A DNA stretch of 64,000 nt, from positions 1 through 64,000 of the forward strand of contig CAZVOE010000002.1 in the NCBI GenBank assembly GCA_964628935.1, read 5' to 3'. Positions 17,526 through 25,510 of the stretch are shown piece by piece (within the stretch, counting starts at the first letter, position 1; each line of letters opens with the position of its first letter). The position numbers and the translations under genes were made by a program. The notes under the pieces were generated by a model, which was not told the origin of the DNA, did not search any database, and saw only the letters and a program-made list of their open reading frames with translations. The DNA is from CAYLHQ01 sp964628935. GTDB lineage: Bacteria > Acidobacteriota > Polarisedimenticolia > Polarisedimenticolales > DASRJG01.

Positions 17526-17825
17526 TCAGCCCTTGAGCTCGGCCAGGTCGTCCATGGTGGTCGCCCCGCGGACGCGGTCGGCCAAGAGGAACAGCGCCAA
17601 ACCGAGCGCGACTTCCGCGACGGTGACCGCCATGCCGAAAAGGACGATCACGATTCCCGAGGCCCAGCCGTGCGCCCAGGCGACCGAGAGAATCGCGAGG
17701 TTCGCGCCGTTGAACATGAGCTCGATCGAGAGGAGCAGGGCGATCACGTGGCGCCTCGCGAGCACGCCGAAGACCCCGATCGAGAACATCGCGAAGGACA
17801 AGAGCAGCAGTCGCGAGAGGGTCAC
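17526..17825 (-). CDS. nuoK: complex I subunit K
   Basis: A 99-residue, three-helix subunit. It has the conserved Glu-containing helices FGVLARRHVIALLLSIELMFNGANLAIL and IVIVLFGMAVTVAEVALGLALFLL, whose Glu residues lie on the E-channel proton path. GTG 17825 is the start and overlaps the nuoJ stop (GTGA). The longer open frame upstream is nuoJ read in another phase. Length matches NuoK exactly. Confidence 0.93.
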   Translation of the reverse strand: MTLSRLLLLSFAMFSIGVFGVLARRHVIALLLSIELMFNGANLAILSVAWAHGWASGIVIVLFGMAVTVAEVALGLALFLLADRVRGATTMDDLAELKG

Positions 17826-18304
17826 CGCGTCCTCCCGTCGCGCCTCGCCAGGACGAGCGCGCCGAAGAGCGCCCCGAGGAGGAGCACCGAGAGCAGCTCG
17901 AACGGGACGACGTAGCGGGTGATGTGGGTGGCCCCCGCGGCGCCGGCGGGGTCCGCCCCGCCGGGGAGTGGGGGTGGGGCGACGGAGACGGCGAAGGGGA
18001 CGAGGGCCGCGAAGACGCCCGCCGCGAGGATCGTCGCGGGGAGCGGCCGCCGCCACGCCGGTCCCGATTCGGGGGCGCCGGTGAGGACGAGCGCGAAGAC
18101 GACGAGGGTCAGGACGCCCCCGGTGTAGAGCAGGATCTGGACCGCCGCGAGGACTGGCGCCGCGAGAAGGAGATAGAGTCCCGCCGTGGCGAGCAGGGCT
18201 GCGGCGAGCGAATAGGCCGCCCGGTAGAGGTTCTTCGCGAGGACCGTGCCGAGCGCCCCCGCCAGGAGGGCCGCGGCGAGGGCGAAGAAGGCGAGATCGC
18301 TCAC
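17822..18304 (-). CDS. nuoJ: complex I subunit J
   Basis: A 160-residue membrane subunit with five predicted helices. It contains the family signature AAPVLAAVQILLYTGGVLTLVVFALVL, which forms the pi-bulge helix TM3 of NuoJ. A loop rich in Pro/Gly/Ala separates the last two helices. It starts at GTG 18304, overlapping the nuoI stop (GTGA), and ends in an overlap with nuoK. It is part of the membrane arm next to the quinone channel. Confidence 0.92.
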   Translation of the reverse strand: MSDLAFFALAAALLAGALGTVLAKNLYRAAYSLAAALLATAGLYLLLAAPVLAAVQILLYTGGVLTLVVFALVLTGAPESGPAWRRPLPATILAAGVFAALVPFAVSVAPPPLPGGADPAGAAGATHITRYVVPFELLSVLLLGALFGALVLARRDGRTR

Positions 18305-18858
18305 GAACCGTCCTCCTTTTTCTCGACTTTGGTCGGCGCACCGCGCGACGCGTCCGTCCACTCCCGGAGCCTCGTGCCGGTCGCCTCCGAGGTGAGGGAG
18401 GGGTCGGCGGCGAGGCGGCGGCCATTCTCGTAAAGCCTCTCCTTGCTCAGGAAGAGGTCCTCCCGGCGGCGCGCCGGCTCGGCAAGGAAGCGGGTCATGA
18501 GGATCGCGTCCGTGGGGCAGACCTGGACGCACAGCTCGCACTGCATGCAGGCCTCGTAGTCGAGGGTGAATTCGTCGCAGTAGGTCGCGCCGATCCCGTT
18601 CTTGCGCTCCTCCCCCTTGCGGAGCGTGACCCGGATGATCTGGGAAGGGCAGATGTACTCGCAGAGGCGGCACCCGATGCAGTTCTCTTCCCCCGTCGTC
18701 GGATCGATCGTCAGCGCGAAGGTCCCGGCCCGCCAACGGCCGGGGATCGGTCGCTTCACCCGCGGGTACTGGAGCGTCATCGAGCGGCGGAAGAAGTTCC
18801 GGAGCGTGGTCCCCATCGCGGCCGCCGTCCCCGCGAGCACCGTCCCGATGCCCGCCAT
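18301..18858 (-). CDS. nuoI: complex I subunit I (two [4Fe-4S] ferredoxin-like subunit)
   Basis: A 185-residue iron-sulfur subunit carrying clusters N6a and N6b. The two motifs are NCIGCRLCEYICPSQII and ACMQCELCVQVCPTDAI, each with the paired fourth Cys-Pro. The N-terminal amphipathic helix (TTLRNFFRRSMTLQYP) lies on the membrane. The C-terminal tail is long and charged. The ATG at 18858 shares one base with the nuoH stop. With no nuoEFG present, these clusters would receive electrons from an unknown donor and pass them to N2 in NuoB. Confidence 0.95.
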   Translation of the reverse strand: MAGIGTVLAGTAAAMGTTLRNFFRRSMTLQYPRVKRPIPGRWRAGTFALTIDPTTGEENCIGCRLCEYICPSQIIRVTLRKGEERKNGIGATYCDEFTLDYEACMQCELCVQVCPTDAILMTRFLAEPARRREDLFLSKERLYENGRRLAADPSLTSEATGTRLREWTDASRGAPTKVEKKEDGS

Positions 18859-19829
18859 CACCGGGCTCCCGAGAGAACCCACCACCCCGCGGCGAAGAGG
18901 TTCGCGAGCGCGATGGGGAACAGCACCATCCAGTTGAGTGCGAGGGCCTGGTCGATGCGCAGCCGGAGGAAGCTCCATCGGATCCAGAGGATCAGGACGA
19001 ACAGGAGCGCCGTCTTGAGGAGGAGCCACACGAACCCGGGAAGGAACGCCGGCCCGAGGTACCCCCCGAAGAAGACGGTCGAGGCAAGGGCCGCGACGGC
19101 GAGCGTGTGAGCGTACTCGCCCGCGTAGAAGAGGGCGAACTTGATCCCGCTGTACTCGACCGTGTAGGCCGCGATCAGCTCCGATTCGGCTTCGATCAGG
19201 TCGAGCGGCGCCTTGTTTCCCTCGGCGAGCATGCACAGGAGGAAAACGAGGAAGGCGACCTGGCCGACGACGGGGACGCCGACGAAGGGGAGGTTGCGTT
19301 GCGCCTCGACGAGGTCGACGAGGCGGAACGAGCCGCTCAGGACCGCCGGGACCAGGAGCGATAGGAGGAGCGGGATCTCGTAGGAGACCACCATCGCCAC
19401 CATCCGGAGCGAGGAGAGGAGGGCGTACTTGTTGTTCGACGCCCACCCCGCGGCGAAGACGCCGAGGAGCGAGAGCGAGGCGAATGCGACGAAGAGCAGG
19501 AGGGACCACGGGTGGTCGGCGAGCGCGAAATCGGCCGCGAGCGGAAGGAAGGCGAACCCGACAAGCGCGGGGACGACCATCAGGAGCGGCGCCAAGTTGA
19601 AGAGGAGCCGGTCCGAGACGCTCGGCGTCAGATCCTCTTTGACGAGGAGTTTGGCGACGTCGGCGATCGGTTGGAGCCAGCCGTGCGGGTAGCCGACCCA
19701 GTACGGCCCGACGCGCTGGTGCATGCGCGCCGCGATCTTGCGCTCGAGCCAGGTCATGTATGCGACGCACCCCATCGCGACGGCGAGCACGACCGCGGAC
19801 AGGAGGAGGGCGACGAGGGAGTCGCTCAT
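18858..19829 (-). CDS. nuoH: complex I subunit H
   Basis: A 323-residue membrane subunit forming much of the quinone chamber. Signatures are TWLERKIAARMHQRVGPYWVG, LQPIADVAKLLVKEDLTP, GWASNNKYALLSSLRMVAMVVSYEIPL, and AEGNKAPLDLIEAESELIAAYTVEYSG with the conserved acidic cluster. The ATG at 19829 overlaps the nuoD stop (ATGA). It directly follows nuoD, so nuoE, nuoF and nuoG, which normally sit between D and H, are absent from this locus. Confidence 0.96.
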   Translation of the reverse strand: MSDSLVALLLSAVVLAVAMGCVAYMTWLERKIAARMHQRVGPYWVGYPHGWLQPIADVAKLLVKEDLTPSVSDRLLFNLAPLLMVVPALVGFAFLPLAADFALADHPWSLLLFVAFASLSLLGVFAAGWASNNKYALLSSLRMVAMVVSYEIPLLLSLLVPAVLSGSFRLVDLVEAQRNLPFVGVPVVGQVAFLVFLLCMLAEGNKAPLDLIEAESELIAAYTVEYSGIKFALFYAGEYAHTLAVAALASTVFFGGYLGPAFLPGFVWLLLKTALLFVLILWIRWSFLRLRIDQALALNWMVLFPIALANLFAAGWWVLSGAR

Positions 19830-20974
19830 CGGTCGACGTCTCCGAGGACCGGGTCGAGAGAACCGAGGATCGAGACCACGTCGGCGATCAGGTGTCCCGG
19901 CACCACGTGGGGGATCACCTGGAGGTTGCTGAAGGAGGGGGCGTTGATCTTCAGACGCAACGGCAGAGCCTTCCCGTCCGAGACGAGGTAAAAGCCGAGC
20001 TCGCCGCGGGGCGATTCGACCGCGGCATACCCCTCGCCCGCGGGAATCCGGGCGGCCTTCGGGTTCTTGATCGGCTTCCTCGAAAAGATCGGCCCCTCCG
20101 GGAGACCCTCGAGGATCTGTGAAATCATTCGCGCCGACTGGACCATCTCTTCCATCCGCACCTCGAACCGGGCGAGGGCGTCCCCGGCGGCGCGGACCGG
20201 AACGTCGAATTCCAATTCGGGGTAGGCGTCGTACGGGTCGTGGCGCCGGGCGTCGTAGTCCACCCCCGAAGCGCGCAGCGTCGGGCCGGTCGTCCCGACG
20301 GCGAGGGCGAGATCGCGCGGGATCGTCCCGATCCCGCGGGTGCGCCCCTGAAAGATCGCCGTCTTCCCGGTCATGGCGTGAAGCTCGTCGAACGCCCCCT
20401 CGATCTCCCGCACGAGCGCCTTCCCGGCCTTCGCGAGGCCGGCGTCGAGGTCGTACCGAGCGCCCCCGATCAGGTTGAGGTTCGTGTGGAAACGGGTGCC
20501 GGTCAGCGCCTCCAGGTGGTCGAGGATCTTTTCGCGCTCGCGGAAGCAATACATGTACAGGGTCGTGCCACCGCCGAGCGCTCCCCCGAGGTCGAGGCCG
20601 TAGGTCCCGAGCCAGACGAGGTGGGAAGCGATCCGCTGCCATTCGGCCGCGTAGGTCCGAAGCCACGCCCCCCTCCGGGGAACCTCGAACTTCCCGAGGC
20701 GCTCGGCCGCGATGCAGTAGCCGAGCGAGTTCGCGGTAGGGGCCAGGTAGTCGTCTCGCTCGAAAATCGGCGCGAGCTGATCCCACGCGAGGCTCTCCGA
20801 GAGTTTCTCGACGCCTCGATGGAGGTACCCGATCACCGGGTCGGCCTTGACGACCGTCTCCCCCCGAAGGGTCAGGACGAGGCGGAGGACGCCGTGGGTC
20901 GAGGGGTGCTGCGGCCCCATGTTGAGGGCGAGCTCTCCGAACTCCCGTTCGACGACGGTGAGCTCGCCGCTCAT
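19826..20974 (-). CDS. nuoD: complex I subunit D (49-kDa homologue)
   Basis: A 382-residue quinone-binding subunit evolved from [NiFe]-hydrogenase large subunits. Visible motifs are NMGPQHPSTHGVLRLVL (the quinone-site His), GYLHRGVEKLSE, NYL-like DYLAPTANSLGYC, and GRTRGIGTIPRD. It also has the C-terminal PRGELGFYLVSDG, NAPSFSNLQVIPHVVPGHLIADVVSILGSLDPVLGDVDR. The ATG at 20974 overlaps the nuoC stop. The N-terminal part of the longer open frame is not homologous. NuoC and NuoD are separate here, not fused. Confidence 0.96.
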   Translation of the reverse strand: MSGELTVVEREFGELALNMGPQHPSTHGVLRLVLTLRGETVVKADPVIGYLHRGVEKLSESLAWDQLAPIFERDDYLAPTANSLGYCIAAERLGKFEVPRRGAWLRTYAAEWQRIASHLVWLGTYGLDLGGALGGGTTLYMYCFREREKILDHLEALTGTRFHTNLNLIGGARYDLDAGLAKAGKALVREIEGAFDELHAMTGKTAIFQGRTRGIGTIPRDLALAVGTTGPTLRASGVDYDARRHDPYDAYPELEFDVPVRAAGDALARFEVRMEEMVQSARMISQILEGLPEGPIFSRKPIKNPKAARIPAGEGYAAVESPRGELGFYLVSDGKALPLRLKINAPSFSNLQVIPHVVPGHLIADVVSILGSLDPVLGDVDR

Positions 20975-21435
20975 GCGGCCCCCTCGGGGCGGGTGGAGGG
21001 GCGGTGCCCCCAAGGGGTATCCATCGGGAATTCCTTGCGGAGCGGATGGCCGGGGTACTCGTCGGGCATCAGGATTCGCCGCGGGTCGGGGTGGTTCGCG
21101 AAGGTCACGCCGAAGAGATCCAGAATTTCCCGTTCGTGCCACTCCGCCCCCGCCCACACGAGGGCGAGGCTCGGGACGACGGCGGCGTCGCGCGGGATCG
21201 AGGTCTTGAGGAAAAAGGTGTCCCGCGTCTCGACGTTCCGAACGCCGTGGAGGACTTCGAACCCGGCGTCTCCGCGGTCGGTCGCCGAGGCGAAGACGTA
21301 GTAGCGGTACCCGAGCGCGTCGCGGAGGTGCCGCGCCGCCTCGGTGAGGCGGTCGGCCGCGACGGCGGCCCCCAACGCGAACGCCTCGGCGCCGAAGCGG
21401 ACCGACAGGGCCTCGAGGGCGCTAGGCGCGGGCAT
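20971..21435 (-). CDS. nuoC: complex I subunit C (30-kDa homologue)
   Basis: A 154-residue hydrophilic subunit of the peripheral arm. The diagnostic stretch AEWHEREILDLFGVTFANHPDPRRILMPDEYPGHPLRKEFP is at the C-terminal side. The N-terminal half is short and poorly conserved, as in other NuoC proteins. It overlaps nuoB by 14 bases upstream and nuoD by four downstream. It is present as a minimal single-domain form. Confidence 0.94.
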   Translation of the reverse strand: MPAPSALEALSVRFGAEAFALGAAVAADRLTEAARHLRDALGYRYYVFASATDRGDAGFEVLHGVRNVETRDTFFLKTSIPRDAAVVPSLALVWAGAEWHEREILDLFGVTFANHPDPRRILMPDEYPGHPLRKEFPMDTPWGHRPSTRPEGAA

Positions 21436-21973
21436 GGCGCTCGTCCATGATCTTCTTCTGGAGGGCGAAGATCCCTTCGAGGAGGGCCTCCGGGGTGGGA
21501 GGGCAGCCGGCGACGTAGACGTCGACCGGGATCACGTGGTCGACCCCGGGAACGACCGAGTAGACGTGGCGATAGTGGTCCCCCGAGTTCGCACAGGAGC
21601 CCATCGAGATCACCCATTTCGGGTGCGGCATCTGCTCCCACAGCGCCCGGATGCGCGGGGCCATCTTCACGGTCACGGTACCGGCGATGATCATGACATC
21701 GGCCTGGCGCGGGGTCGGGCGGAGGATGATCCCGAAGCGGTCGAGGTCCCACCGCCCGGCGAAGGTGGCCATCATCTCGATCGCGCAGCACGCGAGTCCG
21801 AAGGTCAGGGGCCACAGGCTCGATTTCTGCGCCCACGCAAAGAGGACATCGGCCCGGAAGAGGGCCGCGCCGCCGCCGGGAAAGCGGACAACCTCCTCGG
21901 CGAGGTCTTCGAGCCGGCCGTCCTTCGTCCCCCCTTGCCCGATCACCGGAAGGGGGGCCTTCTGCTCGGACAT
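21422..21973 (-). CDS. nuoB: complex I subunit B (cluster N2 subunit)
   Basis: A 183-residue subunit that binds the terminal cluster N2 next to the quinone site. The four ligands are visible as the tandem Cys in FGLACCAIEMMA, the Cys in GSCANSGDHY, and the Cys in VYVAGCPPTPEALL. RWDLDRFGIILRPTPRQADVMIIAGTVT is also diagnostic. The N-terminal 40 residues are extra and variable. It lies 22 bases after nuoA. Confidence 0.95.
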   Translation of the reverse strand: MSEQKAPLPVIGQGGTKDGRLEDLAEEVVRFPGGGAALFRADVLFAWAQKSSLWPLTFGLACCAIEMMATFAGRWDLDRFGIILRPTPRQADVMIIAGTVTVKMAPRIRALWEQMPHPKWVISMGSCANSGDHYRHVYSVVPGVDHVIPVDVYVAGCPPTPEALLEGIFALQKKIMDERHARA

Positions 21974-21995
21974 GCTCCGTCCTTTCGCCGGAAGG

Positions 21996-22373
21996 TCACC
22001 GGGTCCAGCCCAGGTCGCCCTTCCTCCACGCGTACACCCAGCCCAGGAGCAGGATCCCCACGAAGACCACCATCGCCCAGAACGCCGCCTTCCCTACCGT
22101 GCCGAGGCCCTGAATCCACAGGAACAAGAAGGCGGCCTCGATGTCGAAGAGGATGAACACAAGCGCGACGAGGTAGAAGCCGACGGGGGACTTCGCCCAG
22201 GCGGGCCCGATCGGGGACTCGCCGCACTCGTAGGTCTCGTTCCGGATCGCGCGGCCGCCGCGCGCGCGGAACCTCACGAGGGCTCCCGCGACCAAGAGCC
22301 CGACCCCGAGGGCGATGCAAACCAGGATGTGAACCGTGAGCCCGACGTGCGGCTCCGGGGCGGTCAGTTCCAT
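21996..22373 (-). CDS. nuoA: complex I subunit A, first gene of the operon
   Basis: A 125-residue, three-helix subunit. ETYECGESPIGPAWAKSPVGFYLVALVFILFDIEAAFLF is the NuoA signature and includes the loop Cys that lines the quinone site. The operon order is nuoA-B-C-D-H-I-J-K-L-M-N. A promoter-like -10 box ends only 12 bases before the ATG and no Shine-Dalgarno is seen, so the message may be nearly leaderless. Confidence 0.94.
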   Translation of the reverse strand: MELTAPEPHVGLTVHILVCIALGVGLLVAGALVRFRARGGRAIRNETYECGESPIGPAWAKSPVGFYLVALVFILFDIEAAFLFLWIQGLGTVGKAAFWAMVVFVGILLLGWVYAWRKGDLGWTR

Positions 22374-22385
22374 GCTTGAACGCGC

Positions 22386-22413
22386 ATCGTAGCAGCCCCG
22401 CGATTCGGTTCAA
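22386..22413 (-). promoter_or_regulatory. candidate sigma70-type promoter for the nuo operon
   Basis: Read on the minus strand, TTGAAC (22413-22408) and TACGAT (22391-22386) are separated by 16 bases, with TGC directly before the -10 (extended -10). The predicted transcription start is about 6 bases before the nuoA ATG, so the leader would be too short for a ribosome site. Confidence 0.5.
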
Positions 22414-22456
22414 GGGACCCAGGGCAATCGGGACGAACTCGGTCCGGTTTGAACTC

Positions 22457-22465
22457 TGCTACGAT
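22457..22465 (+). promoter_or_regulatory. candidate extended -10 for the cysteine-synthase-like gene
   Basis: TGCTACGAT ends eight bases before the ATG at 22474. Transcription would then begin at or next to the start codon (leaderless). The -35 region (ACTCGG at 17-base spacing) is poor. The same TGCTACGAT occurs divergently for nuoA. Confidence 0.4.
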
Positions 22466-22473
22466 CCCCGCCG

Positions 22474-23493
22474 ATGTTGGAAACCGCGCGTCCGACGATC
22501 GACGACGTTGCGGCGCTCATCGGGGCGACGCCCCTTCTCGAGATCCGGTACCGGCTCGACGGCGCGGCGCGCCGTCTCTTCGCCAAGTACGAACAGGTGA
22601 ACATGACCGGGAGCGTGAAGGACCGGATGGCGGCCTTCATCCTCCGCAGGGCGTACGAGTCGCGCGCGCTCCGCCCGGGAGACACGATCGTCGAGGCGTC
22701 GAGCGGGAACACCGGCATCTCGTTCGCCGCGCTCGGCCGCGCCCTCGGCCATCCCGTGCGGATCTACATGCCGAACTGGATGAGCCAGGAGCGGGTCCGG
22801 CTCATCCAGTCCTTCGGCGCCGAGGTGATTCCCGTCTCTTCCGAGCAGGGCGGCTTTCTGGGGAGCATCCGGATGGCGGAGCGCTACGCCGCGGAGCATC
22901 CGCGGGTCTTCCTTCCCCGCCAGTTCGAGAACCCCGCGAACGTCGACGCGCACTTCGAGCAGACCGCCCCGGAGATCGAGAACCAGCTCGCGGCGCTCGG
23001 GCTCGAGCCGGACGCGTTTGTCGCGGGGGTCGGGACCGGCGGCACCGTGATGGGGGTGGGTCGCTACCTCCGCCGCGCCGGACGACCGGTGAGGGTCCAT
23101 CCGCTGGAGCCCGCGAACTCCCCGACCATGCGTACCGGTTGCAAGGTGGGGGCGCACCGGATCCAGGGGATTTCCGACGAGTTCATCCCGTCGATCGTCG
23201 ACCTCGCCGCGCTGGACGAGATCGTCGACGTGTGGGACGGCGATTCGATCCTGATGGCGCAGGAGCTGTGCTCGAGGCTCGGCCTCTCCGTCGGGATCTC
23301 CTCGGGAGCCAACTTCCTCGGGGCGGCGCAGATCGTCGAACGGATGGGCGGGGATTCGGTGGTCGTGACCCTGTTCCCCGACTCCAACAAGAAGTACCTA
23401 TCCACCGACCTTTGCCGGAAGGAGCCCTGCGGGGAGGACTACTGGACGCCGCGCGTCGAGCTCCTGGGGTTCCGCGCCGTCAGGGCGTCCTGA
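22474..23493 (+). CDS. cysteine synthase/cystathionine beta-synthase family PLP enzyme
   Basis: A 339-residue fold-type II PLP enzyme, probably making L-cysteine from O-acetylserine (or an O-phospho or homocysteine analogue) and sulfide. The Schiff-base Lys is in MTGSVKDRMA, the phosphate and substrate loop is EASSGNTGIS, and the PLP phosphate loop is GVGTGGTVMG. RIQGISDEFIP and VGISSGANF match the family. The C-terminus adds a short Cys-containing tail (LCRKEPCGEDYW) resembling the ends of some CysK/CBS-like enzymes. It stands alone, divergent from nuo, and overlaps the next convergent gene by 14 bases. Confidence 0.88.
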   Translation: MLETARPTIDDVAALIGATPLLEIRYRLDGAARRLFAKYEQVNMTGSVKDRMAAFILRRAYESRALRPGDTIVEASSGNTGISFAALGRALGHPVRIYMPNWMSQERVRLIQSFGAEVIPVSSEQGGFLGSIRMAERYAAEHPRVFLPRQFENPANVDAHFEQTAPEIENQLAALGLEPDAFVAGVGTGGTVMGVGRYLRRAGRPVRVHPLEPANSPTMRTGCKVGAHRIQGISDEFIPSIVDLAALDEIVDVWDGDSILMAQELCSRLGLSVGISSGANFLGAAQIVERMGGDSVVVTLFPDSNKKYLSTDLCRKEPCGEDYWTPRVELLGFRAVRAS

Positions 23494-23824
23494 GCGAGTA
23501 ACGCTCCCTCAACGCCCGCGATCGGAAGACGAGCGCCGACAGCAGCGTGAAGAGCGCGACCGCGCCCAAGATCAGCGCCATGCGGGCCCACGGCTCGCCG
23601 TGTGTCCGGCGGAACGCCGCGAACCCCCAGAGCGTGCGGACCCACTCGGCGGCACCCACGACGAGCAGGACCTGCATCGTGCGCGGGACCCAAGGTCGCC
23701 GGACGAAGAGCAGGGTCGGCGCGAGGAGGCACCCGAGCACGAGGACGAGCGTCCCGGTCCTGAGGAAATGGGCGCCGAGAAGCAGCAAGCTCAGGATGAC
23801 CGGCAACAGCCGCAGGACGTTCAT
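23480..23824 (-). CDS. small four-helix membrane protein
   Basis: A 114-residue hydrophobic protein from ATG 23824. The frame is open to 23890, but the extra residues overlap the promoter region of the divergent gene and look non-coding. Predicted helices are LRLLPVILSLLLLGAHF, TLVLVLGCLLAPTLLFV, TMQVLLVVGAAEWVRTLWGF, and MALILGAVALFTLLSALVF, with a basic C-terminal tail. The family is not recognised. It lies divergent to the F420/NADP oxidoreductase-like gene and convergent to the cysteine-synthase gene. Confidence 0.6.
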   Translation of the reverse strand: MNVLRLLPVILSLLLLGAHFLRTGTLVLVLGCLLAPTLLFVRRPWVPRTMQVLLVVGAAEWVRTLWGFAAFRRTHGEPWARMALILGAVALFTLLSALVFRSRALRERYSLRTP

Positions 23825-23873
23825 GGACCCCCCCCGAAGCCGCTCCGCTATCGTACGACGGGAGGGAGGCGCC

Positions 23874-24512
23874 ATGAAGATCGCCGTCATCGGCCCCGGG
23901 AAGGTCGGCTCGAGCCTCGGGGCGCGATTCTCGAACCTCGGCCACGAGGTCGTCTACGGCGTTCGGGACCCGGAGGGGGACCGCGCGCGGGAGTTCTACG
24001 TCGCCGCGGCGGGAAACGTGAACCTCGCCGCGACCCCCGACGCGATCCGCGGGGCGGAGATCGTCTTCCTCGCGACCCCGTTCGAGGCCGCCATCGAGGT
24101 CGTGCGGGGGGCGGCGGACCTCGGCGACCGGATCGTCGTCGACTGCACGAATCCGATCGGCCCCGGCCTCACGCTTGCCCTCGGCCACGACGACTCCGGG
24201 GGGGAGCGGATCGCGCGCGCGGGCCGCGGCGGACGCTTCGTCAAGGCGTTCCACACCTACGGGTACGAGAACCTCTCCGACTCGTCGTATCCGTGTTACG
24301 GCGACTTGAGGCCCCTCATGTTTCTCTGCGGGACGGAGGAACGGGCGAGGCGGACGGTCGCCGGTCTCGCCGCCGACCTCGGTTTCCGCCCCGTGGATCT
24401 CGGCGGCATGGAGGCCGCCCGCCTGCTCGAGCCGCTCGCGATGATCTGGATCCGCATGGCGCGCGTGCAGGGGAAGGGGGCGAACTTCACCTGGGCGATG
24501 CTCGAGCGGTGA
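23874..24512 (+). CDS. NADP/F420-dependent oxidoreductase-like protein
   Basis: A 212-residue Rossmann protein resembling the NADPH:F420 oxidoreductase/COG2085 group. The N-terminal nucleotide loop is MKIAVIGPGKVGSSLGARF, followed by VVYGVRDP, IVFLATPFEA and DCTNPIG. The C-terminal half (VKAFHTYGYENLSDS, then LRPLMFLCGTEE, GFRPVDLGGMEAARLLEPLAMIWI) is typical for the group. The ATG at 23874 is supported by GGGAGG. Whether it uses F420 or is a generic NADP-linked reductase cannot be told, and no F420 biosynthesis gene is in the window. An EamA transporter follows nine bases later. Confidence 0.8.
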   Translation: MKIAVIGPGKVGSSLGARFSNLGHEVVYGVRDPEGDRAREFYVAAAGNVNLAATPDAIRGAEIVFLATPFEAAIEVVRGAADLGDRIVVDCTNPIGPGLTLALGHDDSGGERIARAGRGGRFVKAFHTYGYENLSDSSYPCYGDLRPLMFLCGTEERARRTVAGLAADLGFRPVDLGGMEAARLLEPLAMIWIRMARVQGKGANFTWAMLER

Positions 24513-24521
24513 GGCGCGTCG

Positions 24522-25439
24522 GTGACCGACCGCAACCGCGCCGACCTCGCCCTCCTCTTCTGTACGGCGGTGTGGGGAACGACCTTCGTCGTCGTGAAGG
24601 ACGCCCTCGCGCACGCGTCGGTTTTCGTCTTCCTCGCGATGCGGTTCGCCCTCGCGACCGCCCTTCTCGCCCCGCCTGGTTGCCGGGCGATCGCGCGCGA
24701 GGGGAAGGGGGCGGTCTTCGCGGGGACCGCGCTCGGCGTCCTCTTGTTCGCCGGGTACGCCTTCCAGACCTTGGGCCTCGAGCGGACCACGGCCTCGAAG
24801 GCGGGGCTGATCACCGGGTTCGGCGTCGTGCTCGTTCCGCTCCTCCAAGGGCTGCTCTTCGGCGCCCGCGTCTCGGTGTGGGTGTGGGGGGGAGCTCTCC
24901 TCGCGCTCTCCGGGATGTACCTGCTCACCGTTCCGCCGGGAGCGGCCGGATTCGACTCGCTCGCGACCGGCGATCTCCTCGTCGGGGCCTGTGCGGTCGC
25001 CTTCGCCTTCCACGTGCTCTACGTCGGTCGGTTCCGCGCCGGATACTCCACCCTCGCCTTGAATGCGGTCCAGGTCGCGATCACCGCCATCCTCGCGGCG
25101 GTCGCGATCCCGATCGCGCACGCGACGGGCTACGAGGCGGCGCGCGTCCGCTTCACCCCCGGCCTCGGCGCGGCCCTCGTCGCCACGGCGGCGGGGGCGA
25201 CCGCGCTCGCGTTCACCCTCCAGGTCTGGGCGCAGCGCCATACGACCCCGACGCGCGCCGCGATCCTGTTCTCGACGGAGCCGGTCTTCGCGGTCGCGAC
25301 CTCCGCCCTCGTGCTCGGGGAGCGGCTCGGCGGGCGCGCGCTCGCGGGGGGAGGACTGGTCCTCGCCGGGATTCTCCTCTCCGAGCTCAAGGGGCCGACG
25401 CCGGTGGCGGCGGAATCGGGGGTCGGAACCGGGGGTTGA
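24522..25439 (+). CDS. EamA-family (DMT) transporter
   Basis: A 305-residue, ten-helix exporter starting at GTG 24522. Repeat one shows ALLFCTAVWGTTFVVVKDALAHASVFVFLAMRFALA. The second repeat has VGRFRAGYSTLALNAVQVAITAILAAV and ends in the characteristic RAAILFSTEPVFAVATSALVLGERLGGRALAGGGLVLAGILLSEL. It is cotranscribed with the oxidoreductase-like gene (9-base gap). It is not a close copy of the other EamA protein at 9.4 kb. The substrate is unknown. Confidence 0.88.
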   Translation: MTDRNRADLALLFCTAVWGTTFVVVKDALAHASVFVFLAMRFALATALLAPPGCRAIAREGKGAVFAGTALGVLLFAGYAFQTLGLERTTASKAGLITGFGVVLVPLLQGLLFGARVSVWVWGGALLALSGMYLLTVPPGAAGFDSLATGDLLVGACAVAFAFHVLYVGRFRAGYSTLALNAVQVAITAILAAVAIPIAHATGYEAARVRFTPGLGAALVATAAGATALAFTLQVWAQRHTTPTRAAILFSTEPVFAVATSALVLGERLGGRALAGGGLVLAGILLSELKGPTPVAAESGVGTGG

Positions 25440-25510
25440 CCCGGCGGCTTACGAATTCCGTTCTTGCCACCCGCGAGCGGTCCGGGCACACTCTGGCCGA
25501 GAGGACCGTC

